Positions 8,036 to 13,247 are shown, counted from the stretch's first letter. The stretch: 13,247 nucleotides of DNA from JAEZHK01 sp964575255 (GCA_964575255.1 CAZNPZ010000067.1:1-13247), one strand, 5' to 3'. Notes: a model not told the origin generated them from the letters alone. Numbers and translations: made by a program.

Positions 8036-8064
8036 ATTATACCGTATATTATTGGAAAATACAA
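8036..8064 (-). promoter_or_regulatory. Sigma-A-type promoter for the cotH operon
   Basis: On the minus strand, TTGTAT (8059-8064) and a perfect TATAAT (8036-8041) are separated by exactly 17 bases of AT-rich sequence. Transcription would start near 8029, giving a leader of only about 20 bases before the TTG start, with GGAGG at 8014-8018 in between. This supports both the operon head and the TTG start codon. The -35 box is weak (TTG matches only). Confidence 0.7.
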
Positions 8065-8075
8065 GGCGAAATCAA

Positions 8076-8110
8076 AACCGGCGCATGGTTTCATCATGCG
8101 CCGGTAAACC
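8076..8110. repeat. 35-bp hairpin repeat, left member of a direct pair
   Basis: CCGGCGCATG (8078-8087), a 7-base loop GTTTCAT, then CATGCGCCGG (8095-8104): a perfect 10-bp stem followed by TAAACC. The same 35 bases recur at 8343-8377 with one change (CATG to CATA in the right arm). The pair encloses element copy 2. Such direct repeats could be target-site-like borders or recombination products. Confidence 0.85.
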
Positions 8111-8112
8111 GG

Positions 8113-8280
8113 GCACAGGAAATCTGCTTCGCATCTTTCCTGTGCATAAGGTACGGGGCCGGTTCCCTGAAATTCTGTGGAATTTCCGTGCGGGAACCGA
8201 TTCGGGAACGCTTTCCCCGTCGGCCGGGCATGCTCGGCCTTTAGGGGAAAGCCAAATCCGGCGTACATGCCGCCGGATTT
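8113..8280 (-). repeat. Four-hairpin composite element, copy 2
   Basis: Read on the minus strand: H1 is 8254-8280 (AAATCCGGCG / CGCCGGATTT). H2 is 8210-8252, with outer stem GCTTTCCCC / GGGGAAAGC, an internal loop and inner GGCCG / CGGCC. H3 is 8161-8198, with outer GGTTCCC / GGGAACC and inner GAAATTC / GAATTTC. H4 is 8113-8145 (GCACAGGAAA / TTTCCTGTGC around a GATGCGAAGCAGA core). The order, the spacing and the constant pieces (ACATG/GCATGTA loop of H1, GAAATTC of H3, GATGCGAAGC of H4) match the other copies. The stems of H1, H2, outer H3 and H4 have changed on both sides so that pairing is kept. It lies between the cotH promoter and the methyltransferase stop. Confidence 0.8.
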
Positions 8281-8288
8281 GATGATAT

Positions 8289-8314
8289 GTGGAAAGGGCT
8301 TCGGCCCTTTCCAC
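8289..8314. repeat. 11-bp hairpin with TTCG loop
   Basis: GTGGAAAGGGC, TTCG, GCCCTTTCCAC: a perfect 11-bp stem. As plus-strand RNA it would carry the stable C(UUCG)G tetraloop. Neither side is followed by a T-run (CCTCTCCC on plus, ACATATCATC on minus), so it is not a classical intrinsic terminator. It lies next to copy 2 of the composite element and has no counterpart in the other copies. Confidence 0.7.
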
Positions 8315-8342
8315 CCTCTCCCAGGAGTCTGTTGATCGTCTG

Positions 8343-8377
8343 AACCGGCGCATGGTTTCATCATACGCCGGTAAACC
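8343..8377. repeat. 35-bp hairpin repeat, right member of a direct pair
   Basis: Second copy of the repeat at 8076-8110, 267 bases away start to start, with a single difference in the right stem arm (CATACGCCGG at 8362-8371). The change makes a C-A mismatch in plus-strand RNA but a G-U wobble in minus-strand RNA. It lies 30 bases beyond the methyltransferase stop. Confidence 0.85.
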
Positions 8378-8406
8378 ACCTGTCAGCAATGAGATTGAGA
8401 CCAGCC

Positions 8407-9054
8407 TTATTTAGCCTGCGCTGAAACGAGATTCGGGTAGGTCGGCCAGTCTGGTTCATAGTCTGTGTTCGCCTGATTTCCCCAGAGCGTCCAACCCTCG
8501 CGCATTCCACGGGCAAACAGTTCAAGATACGGGCCTGGACTGCATCGTTCGATCAGGTCAATGATTTCGTCGGGTTTTCTGGAGTGCTCCCTTTTCTGGG
8601 TGCGAATAAGGTTTACCTGACTGCGCGCCGGAGCGAGTGTCCGGGCGTTTGAACCTTTTATACCAAACAGTAACATTTCGGTCACGTTACGAAAGTAAAA
8701 CCCTACGCCTCGGCCATCCGGTTCACCGTCCTTGCGCACCTTTTCCCAGACGATGTTCGTCTTGTATTGAAATCCCCAGGCATCCATAATCTCAAGTCCT
8801 TCGGGCAGCAGAGCATTGGGTACCCAAAGGTATAAATTGCACACGTCATCCGCTACTTCGGAAACCGGGAGTGACGCGATTTCAGATAGCGGCATGGTGG
8901 GATATCGGTTGAGCCGCTTGTGCTCAGGAGCCATCTTCCCTGTGCGGTTCTGAAACTGCCACGGCGGGTCGGCCAGAATTGTCTTGAACCGCTGATCGCC
9001 ACAAAAAGAGAGTAACTCGTGTTCTTTGTGATATGTTATATTTTGTACAGACAT
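8407..9054 (-). CDS. MT-A70 family DNA adenine methyltransferase (modification subunit)
   Basis: 215 residues. N6-adenine methyltransferase that would transfer a methyl group from S-adenosylmethionine to adenine in the site cut by the neighbouring endonuclease. The catalytic DPPW motif is at 29-32 (KTILADPPW). Other MT-A70 features follow in order: NLYLWVPNALLPEGLEIMDA, YKTNIVWEKVRKDG, GVGFYFRNVTEMLLFG, then the C-terminal HSRKPDEIIDLIE ... PYLELFAR ... WTLWGNQ block. The full-length core is present with no truncation. Start: ATG at 9052-9054 with AGGAGG at 9062-9067, seven bases upstream. That ribosome binding site overlaps the endonuclease TAG, so modification is translated in coupling with restriction. 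Base composition looks AT-richer than the flanking operons. The exact recognition sequence cannot be read. Confidence 0.93.
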   Translation of the reverse strand: MSVQNITYHKEHELLSFCGDQRFKTILADPPWQFQNRTGKMAPEHKRLNRYPTMPLSEIASLPVSEVADDVCNLYLWVPNALLPEGLEIMDAWGFQYKTNIVWEKVRKDGEPDGRGVGFYFRNVTEMLLFGIKGSNARTLAPARSQVNLIRTQKREHSRKPDEIIDLIERCSPGPYLELFARGMREGWTLWGNQANTDYEPDWPTYPNLVSAQAK

Positions 9055-9061
9055 TGGTATT

Positions 9062-9067
9062 CCTCCT
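9062..9067 (-). promoter_or_regulatory. Methyltransferase ribosome binding site overlapping endonuclease stop
   Basis: AGGAGG on the minus strand shares two bases with the TAG (9066-9068) of the endonuclease gene, and the methyltransferase ATG follows after seven bases. Termination on the first gene would place a ribosome at the second start. This could help keep the two proteins in balance. Confidence 0.75.
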
Positions 9068-9692
9068 ACTGTCTAAACGCACCTGTGGTGATACCTGCGA
9101 TCAGGATCGGACAGCCGCCGTGGCGTCGTGCCTGTATCCTCGGTAAGAGCTTCCCTATCCAAGTGGTACTGGAACCATACTTTTGCATAATACCCAGTTT
9201 CCTGAAGAGTCCATTTAGCTTCGCGCTCCGTGTGACGATCACGCCGCAGGAAATAATACCGCACTCATAAAACGTCCGAAAAGCGTACAGGTCTCGGTCA
9301 AATGTCTGATCTTTGCTGTTCCATTCCATGTCAAAGGCGACCTTTCCTTTGACATAGTCGATGTTATGACCGTCGATAAAGTCCTCAATGACAAATTCCT
9401 GCTCTGTCGTTGGATGTCTGCCATGTAACTTCACTAATAAATCCCCGGAAATCTCAATCTCCTGCCAGCCGCGCGGCCGCAGCATATGGGAAAACCGTTT
9501 GGGAATGTTTGACTCATTTCCTCCACCCTCCATGATTTCATCTTGGGTGAAGTAGAAATCATGAAGTGCATTCAGAATATCTCCGTACTGTTCAGGATAG
9601 GCGGTGGATAATATCTCAACAGCGTTGTTGATGTTGTGCAGTTCATACTTTTCTTCAATTTCTTCTGGAACCTGCTCCAACCATCTGTCCAT
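9066..9692 (-). CDS. BglII-like type II restriction endonuclease
   Basis: 208 residues, close to the size of BglII and BstYI. The C-terminal half carries the family signature: IDYVKGKVAFDMEWN (111-125), then SKDQTFDRDLYAFRTFYE (126-143), CGVIVTRS (149-156), KYGSSTTWIGKLLPRI (171-186) and GGCPILIAGIT (192-202). Likely metal-binding residues are D112, D121 and E123; this assignment is by analogy with the D-x8-E-x-Q arrangement of BglII. The start at 9690-9692 is chosen because GAAGGA (9700-9705) lies seven bases upstream and it leaves a 16-base gap after the PHP gene. The frame stays open to 9779 but that would overlap PHP by about 70 bases. It is encoded before its methyltransferase, 11 bases apart. 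BglII-family enzymes often cut GATC-containing sites, but specificity here is unproven. Confidence 0.88.
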   Translation of the reverse strand: MDRWLEQVPEEIEEKYELHNINNAVEILSTAYPEQYGDILNALHDFYFTQDEIMEGGGNESNIPKRFSHMLRPRGWQEIEISGDLLVKLHGRHPTTEQEFVIEDFIDGHNIDYVKGKVAFDMEWNSKDQTFDRDLYAFRTFYECGIISCGVIVTRSAKLNGLFRKLGIMQKYGSSTTWIGKLLPRIQARRHGGCPILIAGITTGAFRQ

Positions 9693-9708
9693 CGAACTAT
9701 CCTTCTTT

Positions 9709-10401
9709 CTATCTTCCAATGTAAGTGAAGAACCCCGCCGCCGTGGGTTCGGGCAGTTCCAGAGAAAATACGCGTTCAAAAATGTCCTCGAGGTGGTGCG
9801 CGTCGGAGGAATGGAGGATCTTCCACCCGGAATAGTCGCCGGGGCAGGGCAGGCCTTCCGAAATTTCCAGCGCCGCGAAGTCCGCGCCCGGCGGCAGAAA
9901 GCCCAGCGCGTTCAAAATGCCGTTGGAACCGCGGTTGATGTGCGCGGGCACCGGAAGCCCGCCGAACGCGCGGATTTCCCGTGTCAGGGAATCAAGGTCG
10001 ATGTCCAGCGCGGAGATGAATAGCTTCGGCTCAACGCCCGTCTCCCGGTCGTCCTCGTCCATCAACACCTGCCGCCCGAAGAAGTCGGGCATGTTGGGGA
10101 TGTCCGGCAACCACCTGTAGATATGATCGGAAAAGCGGAGCGCGTCCCCGACCGTTCGGAAGTACGAGAGCAGGTGGACTTCCTCGCGGGTGTTCAGTTC
10201 CAGCCCCGGCAAAAGATTCACGCCCGTCGCCTGACAGGCGGCCTCCACCGCCGGAAGCTGCCGGGCGGTGTTGTGGTCGGTGACGGCGATCAGATCCAGC
10301 CCCTTCAGCCTCGCCATGCCCGCGATGTTCTGGGGCGTCATCGCCTCGTCGCCGCAGGGCGAGAGGCAGGAGTGCAGGTGCAGGTCGCAGTAGGCGCGCA
10401 T
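9709..10401 (-). CDS. PHP-domain metal-dependent phosphoesterase
   Basis: 230 residues, a stand-alone PHP domain related to the N-terminus of DNA polymerase III alpha and to histidinol phosphatase. Metal-site residues: HLH (H8, H10) in YCDLHLHS, D42/H43 in VTDHN, E68 in GLEL, H76, H154 in PAHINR and D200-x-H202 in SSDAHH. The set looks complete, so phosphoester hydrolysis is likely; the substrate is unknown. The family is a regular member of clostridial hydrogenase-associated clusters with DRTGG and HATPase proteins, as here. Start: ATG at 10399-10401 directly before the HxH motif, with AGGGGA four bases upstream. The frame is open further upstream into element copy 3, but that extension is arginine-rich and unlike the family. 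It ends 16 bases before the endonuclease start. Confidence 0.9.
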   Translation of the reverse strand: MRAYCDLHLHSCLSPCGDEAMTPQNIAGMARLKGLDLIAVTDHNTARQLPAVEAACQATGVNLLPGLELNTREEVHLLSYFRTVGDALRFSDHIYRWLPDIPNMPDFFGRQVLMDEDDRETGVEPKLFISALDIDLDSLTREIRAFGGLPVPAHINRGSNGILNALGFLPPGADFAALEISEGLPCPGDYSGWKILHSSDAHHLEDIFERVFSLELPEPTAAGFFTYIGR

Positions 10402-10501
10402 GGCTTCCCCTTTCGCGCGGGCGATTTCTTGTTGGCCACTATTTTTACGGCTTAGGTCTTCCAATTCGTCGGAAGCACATGGCTCAATCGTACGTTCAAA
10501 T

Positions 10502-10665
10502 CGTTCCCGGCGACATGCGCGCCGGGAACGTGTTTCCGGAACCAGTCCGAAGACTGGTGGAGGAAACATTTCCCAAAGTCAGCAGGCCGCGCGGAAATTC
10601 GTGAGAATTTCAGGCCTGCGAAGTCCTACCTTACGCGTTGAAAGACCCGAAGGGGATTTCAATGC
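10502..10665 (+). repeat. Four-hairpin composite element, copy 3
   Basis: H1 is 10502-10530 (CGTTCCCGGCG / CGCCGGGAACG, loop ACATGCG; the 29 bases equal those of copy 1 read on the minus strand). H2 has outer GTTTCC / GGAAAC (10532-10537 / 10562-10567), an internal loop, and inner CCAGTC / GACTGG closing a CGAA loop (10542-10557). H3 has outer CAGGCC / GGCCTG (10583-10588 / 10613-10618) and inner GAAATTC / GAATTTC (10594-10600 / 10605-10611). H4 is GCGTTGAAA / TTTCAATGC (10635-10643 / 10657-10665), with inner CCC-GAA-GGG. It lies between PHP and the second DRTGG gene, opposite to their direction of transcription, and ends eight bases from the DRTGG stop. The rest of the gap, 10402-10501, shows no clear promoter. 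Confidence 0.8.
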
Positions 10666-10672
10666 AAAAGCG

Positions 10673-11014
10673 TCAGCTTTTCGTGATCCCCGCGCCGTAC
10701 ATCAGCCCGCAGAGTTCATACGCCGATTTTTCGCTGGACAATACCGCGACGCCCTCGTCCGACGCGCGCTTCAAGACATCCTCCGCCACGGCGATGCCCT
10801 CCGGCACGATGACCGCGGCCATCTCCATCAAGGTCGCCACCGCGATCACGTTCATGTGGGTCTGCACGGTGATCCACGCCATGCCGTGCTTTCCGTGCGC
10901 CATGACCCAGCTCAGAAGGTCGCAGCTGTACCCGCATTCCACTTCGCGCGTCCAATCCGTTTTTTCCGTCAATACTTTCGCGCCCGTCAGCGTCACAAGT
11001 CCCTGAATGTCCAT
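10673..11014 (-). CDS. DRTGG-domain protein (second copy, hydrogenase-associated)
   Basis: 113 residues, one DRTGG-type domain, a regulatory fold found also beside phosphotransacetylase and some CBS proteins; the ligand is unknown. Visible: MDIQGLVTLTGAKVLTEK at the N-terminus, SWVMAHGKHGMAWITVQTH in the middle, AVIVPEGIAVAEDVLKRASD, and the end YELCGLMYGAG. The C-terminal part resembles the partial DRTGG protein at 13066 (YESCGRLYANG), so the cluster holds two paralogues. Start: ATG at 11012-11014 with GGGAGG five bases upstream; the longer open frame beyond it lacks a better site. It is separated from the hydrogenase gene by 300 bases and from PHP by 270 bases, and both gaps carry a composite element, so it may not be on one uninterrupted transcript with them. 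Confidence 0.82.
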   Translation of the reverse strand: MDIQGLVTLTGAKVLTEKTDWTREVECGYSCDLLSWVMAHGKHGMAWITVQTHMNVIAVATLMEMAAVIVPEGIAVAEDVLKRASDEGVAVLSSEKSAYELCGLMYGAGITKS

Positions 11015-11069
11015 ATTTTCCTCCCGTAATCTTCCAGTTTGATTTCTCGTTTCCCTACCCCAGGGGGTT

Positions 11070-11085
11070 CGGGGGCGCGCCCCCG
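11070..11085. repeat. 16-bp perfect GC palindrome
   Basis: CGGGGGCGCGCCCCCG reads the same on both strands and is preceded by CCCCAGGGGGTT. It lies about 55 bases upstream of the second DRTGG start and upstream of element copy 4. No T-run follows on either strand. It may be a protein binding site or a hairpin; nothing in the sequence decides. Confidence 0.6.
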
Positions 11086-11144
11086 ATTGATCCAAGGCAA
11101 CCGAAGGGCTAGAAGCATCAGCCTGACCCCGACGGCTTATTCAA

Positions 11145-11309
11145 CCGTTCCCGGCGACATGCGCGGAGGGAACGGTTTCCATCGCCAGCGCGCACACTGG
11201 CGGAGGAAACATCTCCTTCGGTCAGCGCGCCGCCCGGAGATCCGAAAGGATTTCAGGCGCGCGCAATCATCCAAATGCGTTGAAAAGATGCGAAGCGGAT
11301 TTCATATGC
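11145..11309 (+). repeat. Four-hairpin composite element, copy 4 (H1 partly decayed)
   Basis: H1 keeps the outer CCGTTCCC / GGGAACGG (11145-11152 / 11168-11175), but the inner half no longer pairs (GGCG against CGGA). H2 has outer GTTTCC / GGAAAC (11175-11180 / 11205-11210) and inner CGCCAG / CTGGCG (11183-11188 / 11197-11202). H3 has outer GCGCGCC / GGCGCGC (11225-11231 / 11256-11262) and inner GAGATCC / GGATTTC closing a GAAA loop (11237-11254). H4 is GCGTTGAAA at 11277-11285, with core GATGCGAAGCGGA, then TTTCA; its lower stem is weak. It sits just beside the hydrogenase stop codon at 11315 and points against the direction of the genes. Confidence 0.75.
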
Positions 11310-11314
11310 CCCGC

Positions 11315-12631
11315 CTACATGCGGGTATTCTCCGAAATTGAAACCATCTGCTTCGCCATCTCGCGCACGCGCTCTTTTAAAACGAACAGGCAGTCCGTCT
11401 CGTGCGCGAAGCCGGTCACGATGTCCTCTGCGAGCGCCTGGCAGGTGGGCGAGCCGCAGGAGCCGCAGTCGAGGCCGGGCAGCCTTTGCCGGATCTCCTC
11501 GATCTGATCCATCATCGAGAGCGCCTTTTGCAGATCCTTGTCCAGCTGCATCGCCTTGACGGGCTCAATCGCCTGGTCAAAGCGTATCTGGCCTTTCAGC
11601 GACTCGAACTCCGCCTTTTGAATGTTCTCGTCCGGCGTCTTCGCGGGCAGGCGGCTCACCAGGTCGCGGATGCGGTTTCTGGCAATAAACCCGTTCTCCA
11701 GCGTCAGCGGCCCGCCGACGCAGCCGCCCACGCAGGACAGCCCCTCGAAGAACGCGAGGTCGGGCAGCCGGTTGTTTTCGATCTCTTCCAAAACCTTCGC
11801 CACCTGGTCGATGCCGTCCACGGCCAGCGCGTTTTCGATGCCCGCCGCCAGCGCCTCGCCGCCGGTGCGCGCCCACCCAAGACCCAGCCCCGTCGCGCGG
11901 AACGCCTCGTCGCCCTGGTTTTCGGTGGGTGTGGATTTTCGGATGTTGGTGGACAAAAGCCCGAACACCTCGACGATTGAAATCACGCCGTCCACCGCGC
12001 TCGTCTCATGGCCCAGCGGGCGGCGGATGGCGGTCATCTTGGCGGCGCAGGGCGAGATGAAGAAACAGCCGACTTCCTCCGGTTTTACGCCGTTCTTCTC
12101 GCAAAACTCGCGGCGCGCCGAGACCGCCGCCATCTCCATCGGGGAGCGGAGGTCGACGATGTTGTCGATCAGTTCGGGAAAGCGGATCTGGATCAGTCGC
12201 ACCACCGCCGGGCAGCTGGAGGAGATCAACGGGCGCGGGCAGTCGGGCTGGGCGAGCCGTTCCCGCACGGCCATCGACACGATGTCCGCGCCTCTGGCGA
12301 CATCATATACCTCGTCAAAACCCATCATGCGAAGACCCTGCGCCACCGCCGAAAGGCTGGGCAGTTTTTTGAACTGCCCGTACAGCGCGGGCGCGGGCAG
12401 CGCGATCTTGTACGGAAAGCGGTTGATGGCGGCCAGCGGGTCGGTGGTGGGCACTTTTGCGTGGTGCTGGCACTGACGGATGCACTCGCCGCAGTCGATG
12501 CACCGCTGTTCGATGATGTGCGCGCGACCGCTGTGGACGCGGATCGCCTCGGTGGGACAGTGCTTGAGGCAGTTGGTACACCCGACGCACTTGCTTTTGT
12601 CGAGCGTCACCGAGTGCATGTAGCCGGTCAT
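11315..12631 (-). CDS. Iron-only hydrogenase-like Fe-S protein, probably sensory
   Basis: 438 residues. Two ferredoxin-type clusters lead: C15-C18-C21-C25 and C44-C47-C50-C54. The hydrogenase domain keeps the four H-cluster cysteines: C140 in SSSCP (137-141), C195 in SPCAAK (193-198), and C300 and C304 in GLSCVGGCVGG (298-307). The residue before C140, which is cysteine in catalytic enzymes (TSCCP) and carries protons, is serine here. The methionines usual in the second and third motifs are also replaced (S193, L298). A C-terminal Fe-S domain of the CX2CX4CX16C type follows (C389, C392, C397, C414). Hydrogen sensing or redox signalling is more likely than bulk hydrogen production; this is inference from the substitutions and the neighbours. 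Start: ATG overlapping the ATPase stop (ATGA at 12628-12631), so translationally coupled; an in-frame ATG four codons later is possible. Confidence 0.9.
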   Translation of the reverse strand: MTGYMHSVTLDKSKCVGCTNCLKHCPTEAIRVHSGRAHIIEQRCIDCGECIRQCQHHAKVPTTDPLAAINRFPYKIALPAPALYGQFKKLPSLSAVAQGLRMMGFDEVYDVARGADIVSMAVRERLAQPDCPRPLISSSCPAVVRLIQIRFPELIDNIVDLRSPMEMAAVSARREFCEKNGVKPEEVGCFFISPCAAKMTAIRRPLGHETSAVDGVISIVEVFGLLSTNIRKSTPTENQGDEAFRATGLGLGWARTGGEALAAGIENALAVDGIDQVAKVLEEIENNRLPDLAFFEGLSCVGGCVGGPLTLENGFIARNRIRDLVSRLPAKTPDENIQKAEFESLKGQIRFDQAIEPVKAMQLDKDLQKALSMMDQIEEIRQRLPGLDCGSCGSPTCQALAEDIVTGFAHETDCLFVLKERVREMAKQMVSISENTRM

Positions 12632-13059
12632 AACCCAAACCCCATCTCAATCGTTGTACCCACCCCGACTTGGGAGCGGATCGCAAAATCGGTCGCGTTG
12701 CGCTTCATGTTGGGCAGGCCCATGCCCGCGCCGAAGCCCATCATCCTCACATCGTCAGAGGCGGTGGAGTAGCCCTCCTGCATCGCGAGGTCGACATCCG
12801 GGATGCCGGGGCCTACGTCGCGGACGGTGAGCGAAACGTAGTCGGGCCGGACGAACAGTTCCATCTCCCCGCCCAGCGAATGGATGACCAGGTTCAGTTC
12901 CACCTCGTAGGCGGCGATGGACACCCGGCGCACGACGCCGCTGTCCACGCCAAGCTTTTTTAAAATGGCCTTGATTTTTCGGGACGCCTCGCCGGCGGTC
13001 GCGAAGTCCCCGGCGCGCACGGGATACAGTTCCCGAAGCGCGACGCTTCCGTTCTCCAT
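12628..13059 (-). CDS. SpoIIAB/RsbW-like ATP-binding protein (HATPase)
   Basis: 143 residues, a single GHKL ATPase domain like the anti-sigma kinases SpoIIAB and RsbW. N-box: YEVELNLVIHS (51-61) with E52 and N56. G1 box: DVGPGIPD (81-88). G2 region: GFGAGMGLPNMKR (108-120). No sensor or membrane segment is present. No sigma factor or anti-sigma antagonist lies in the window; the immediate partners are a DRTGG protein and the hydrogenase-like protein, so it probably transmits a phosphorylation or binding signal within this cluster. Start: ATG at 13057-13059, six bases after the TAG of the upstream DRTGG gene. The ribosome binding site is weak (GGGGAT, rather far upstream), which fits coupling. 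Its stop overlaps the hydrogenase ATG by three bases. Confidence 0.88.
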   Translation of the reverse strand: MENGSVALRELYPVRAGDFATAGEASRKIKAILKKLGVDSGVVRRVSIAAYEVELNLVIHSLGGEMELFVRPDYVSLTVRDVGPGIPDVDLAMQEGYSTASDDVRMMGFGAGMGLPNMKRNATDFAIRSQVGVGTTIEMGFGL

Positions 13060-13065
13060 CAGCAG

Positions 13066-13247
13066 CTATCCCCTTGTCCCGCTGGGGAGGCCGTTCGCAT
13101 ACAGCCGCCCGCACGATTCATACAGCGTGTGCGGCGTCCCGGCCACCGCGATGCCCAGGTCGTCCGCCATTTCGAGGACTTCCGGCGGCGGAACCTTGCC
13201 GCGCACGAACACGATCATCATCACGTCCAGCATTTCGCAGGTGCGCA
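13066..13247 (-). CDS. DRTGG-domain protein, C-terminal part (5' end outside window)
   Basis: The minus strand from the window edge reads RTCEMLDVMMIVFVRG, then KVPPPEVLEMADDLGIAVAG, then TPHTLYESCGRLYANG and a TAG at 13066-13068, 59 complete codons. PPEVLEMADDLGIAV and YESCGRLYANGL match the end of DRTGG domains and align with the second DRTGG protein of this window (AEDVLKRASDEGVAV ... YELCGLMYGAG). It is the first visible gene of the hydrogenase-associated cluster. The HATPase start follows after six bases. How much is missing is unknown; a complete single-domain form would have about 110-120 residues. Confidence 0.8.
   Translation of the reverse strand, partial: RTCEMLDVMMIVFVRGKVPPPEVLEMADDLGIAVAGTPHTLYESCGRLYANGLPSGTRG

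Noticed and set aside
9693..9779. N-terminal extension of the endonuclease to 9779
   Set aside because: It would overlap the PHP gene by about 70 bases, while the ATG at 9690-9692 has a well-spaced GAAGGA.
10402..10569. N-terminal extension of the PHP protein to 10569
   Set aside because: It runs through hairpins H1 and H2 of element copy 3 and is Arg-rich; PHP proteins normally begin a few residues before the HxH motif, as with the ATG at 10399-10401.
8113..10665. Composite-element hairpins as intrinsic terminators
   Set aside because: None of the stems is followed by a T-run on either strand, and two copies lie in orientation opposite to the genes.
11015..11095. N-terminal extension of the second DRTGG protein
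   Set aside because: The extension encodes low-complexity sequence through the GC palindrome; the inner ATG has GGGAGG at five bases.
8078..11302. Using G-U wobbles to decide which strand of the element is the RNA
   Set aside because: Wobbles in H3 and H4 of copies 3 and 4 and in the 35-bp repeat favour the H1-to-H4 strand, but inner H2 of copies 2 and 4 favours the other. The evidence conflicts.

Overview
The window looks like a GC-rich member of the Clostridia (Bacillota), probably from an uncultured gut-type lineage. Three things point there: a CotH / VTC / DUF4956 operon, a DRTGG - anti-sigma-type ATPase - iron-only hydrogenase-like - DRTGG - PHP cluster, and strong AGGAGG ribosome binding sites. 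The exact genus cannot be read from the sequence.

Layout. (1) 1-1478, plus strand: the end of an operon for a sugar ABC importer, with two MalF/MalG-type permeases that overlap by one base. (2) 1479-2122: no intact gene. It holds a complex array of inverted and tandem repeats, a terminator, and what looks like the 3' remnant of a lost gene. (3) 8006-2123, minus strand: a four-gene operon with a visible sigma-A-type promoter at 8036-8064. The order is a 1000-residue membrane-anchored lamin-tail/CotH protein, a VTC-domain polyphosphate polymerase, a DUF4956 membrane protein and RmuC. (4) 8044-8400: a second repeat array. (5) 9692-8407, minus strand: a type II restriction-modification pair (BglII-like endonuclease, then MT-A70 adenine methyltransferase) that looks AT-richer than its surroundings. 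(6) 13247-9709, minus strand: the hydrogenase-associated cluster, in order DRTGG protein (partial), HATPase, hydrogenase-like Fe-S protein, a second DRTGG protein and a PHP phosphoesterase. Two more repeat arrays lie inside it.

How they fit together. CotH, VTC and DUF4956 are a recurrent neighbourhood that probably acts at the cell envelope with polyphosphate or phosphoryl transfer. The hydrogenase cluster looks regulatory rather than energy-conserving. The H-cluster cysteines are kept, but the usual proton-transfer cysteine is serine, and the partners are a SpoIIAB/RsbW-like ATPase and DRTGG domains. The restriction-modification pair sits directly behind PHP, where further hydrogenase genes might be expected, so it may be an insertion or a replacement.

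The most unusual feature is non-coding. Four copies of one composite element of roughly 160-270 bases each carry the same four hairpins in the same order (H1-H2-H3-H4). Stem sequences change while pairing is kept. They occupy every large intergenic gap in the window. I do not recognise it as a named RNA or repeat family.
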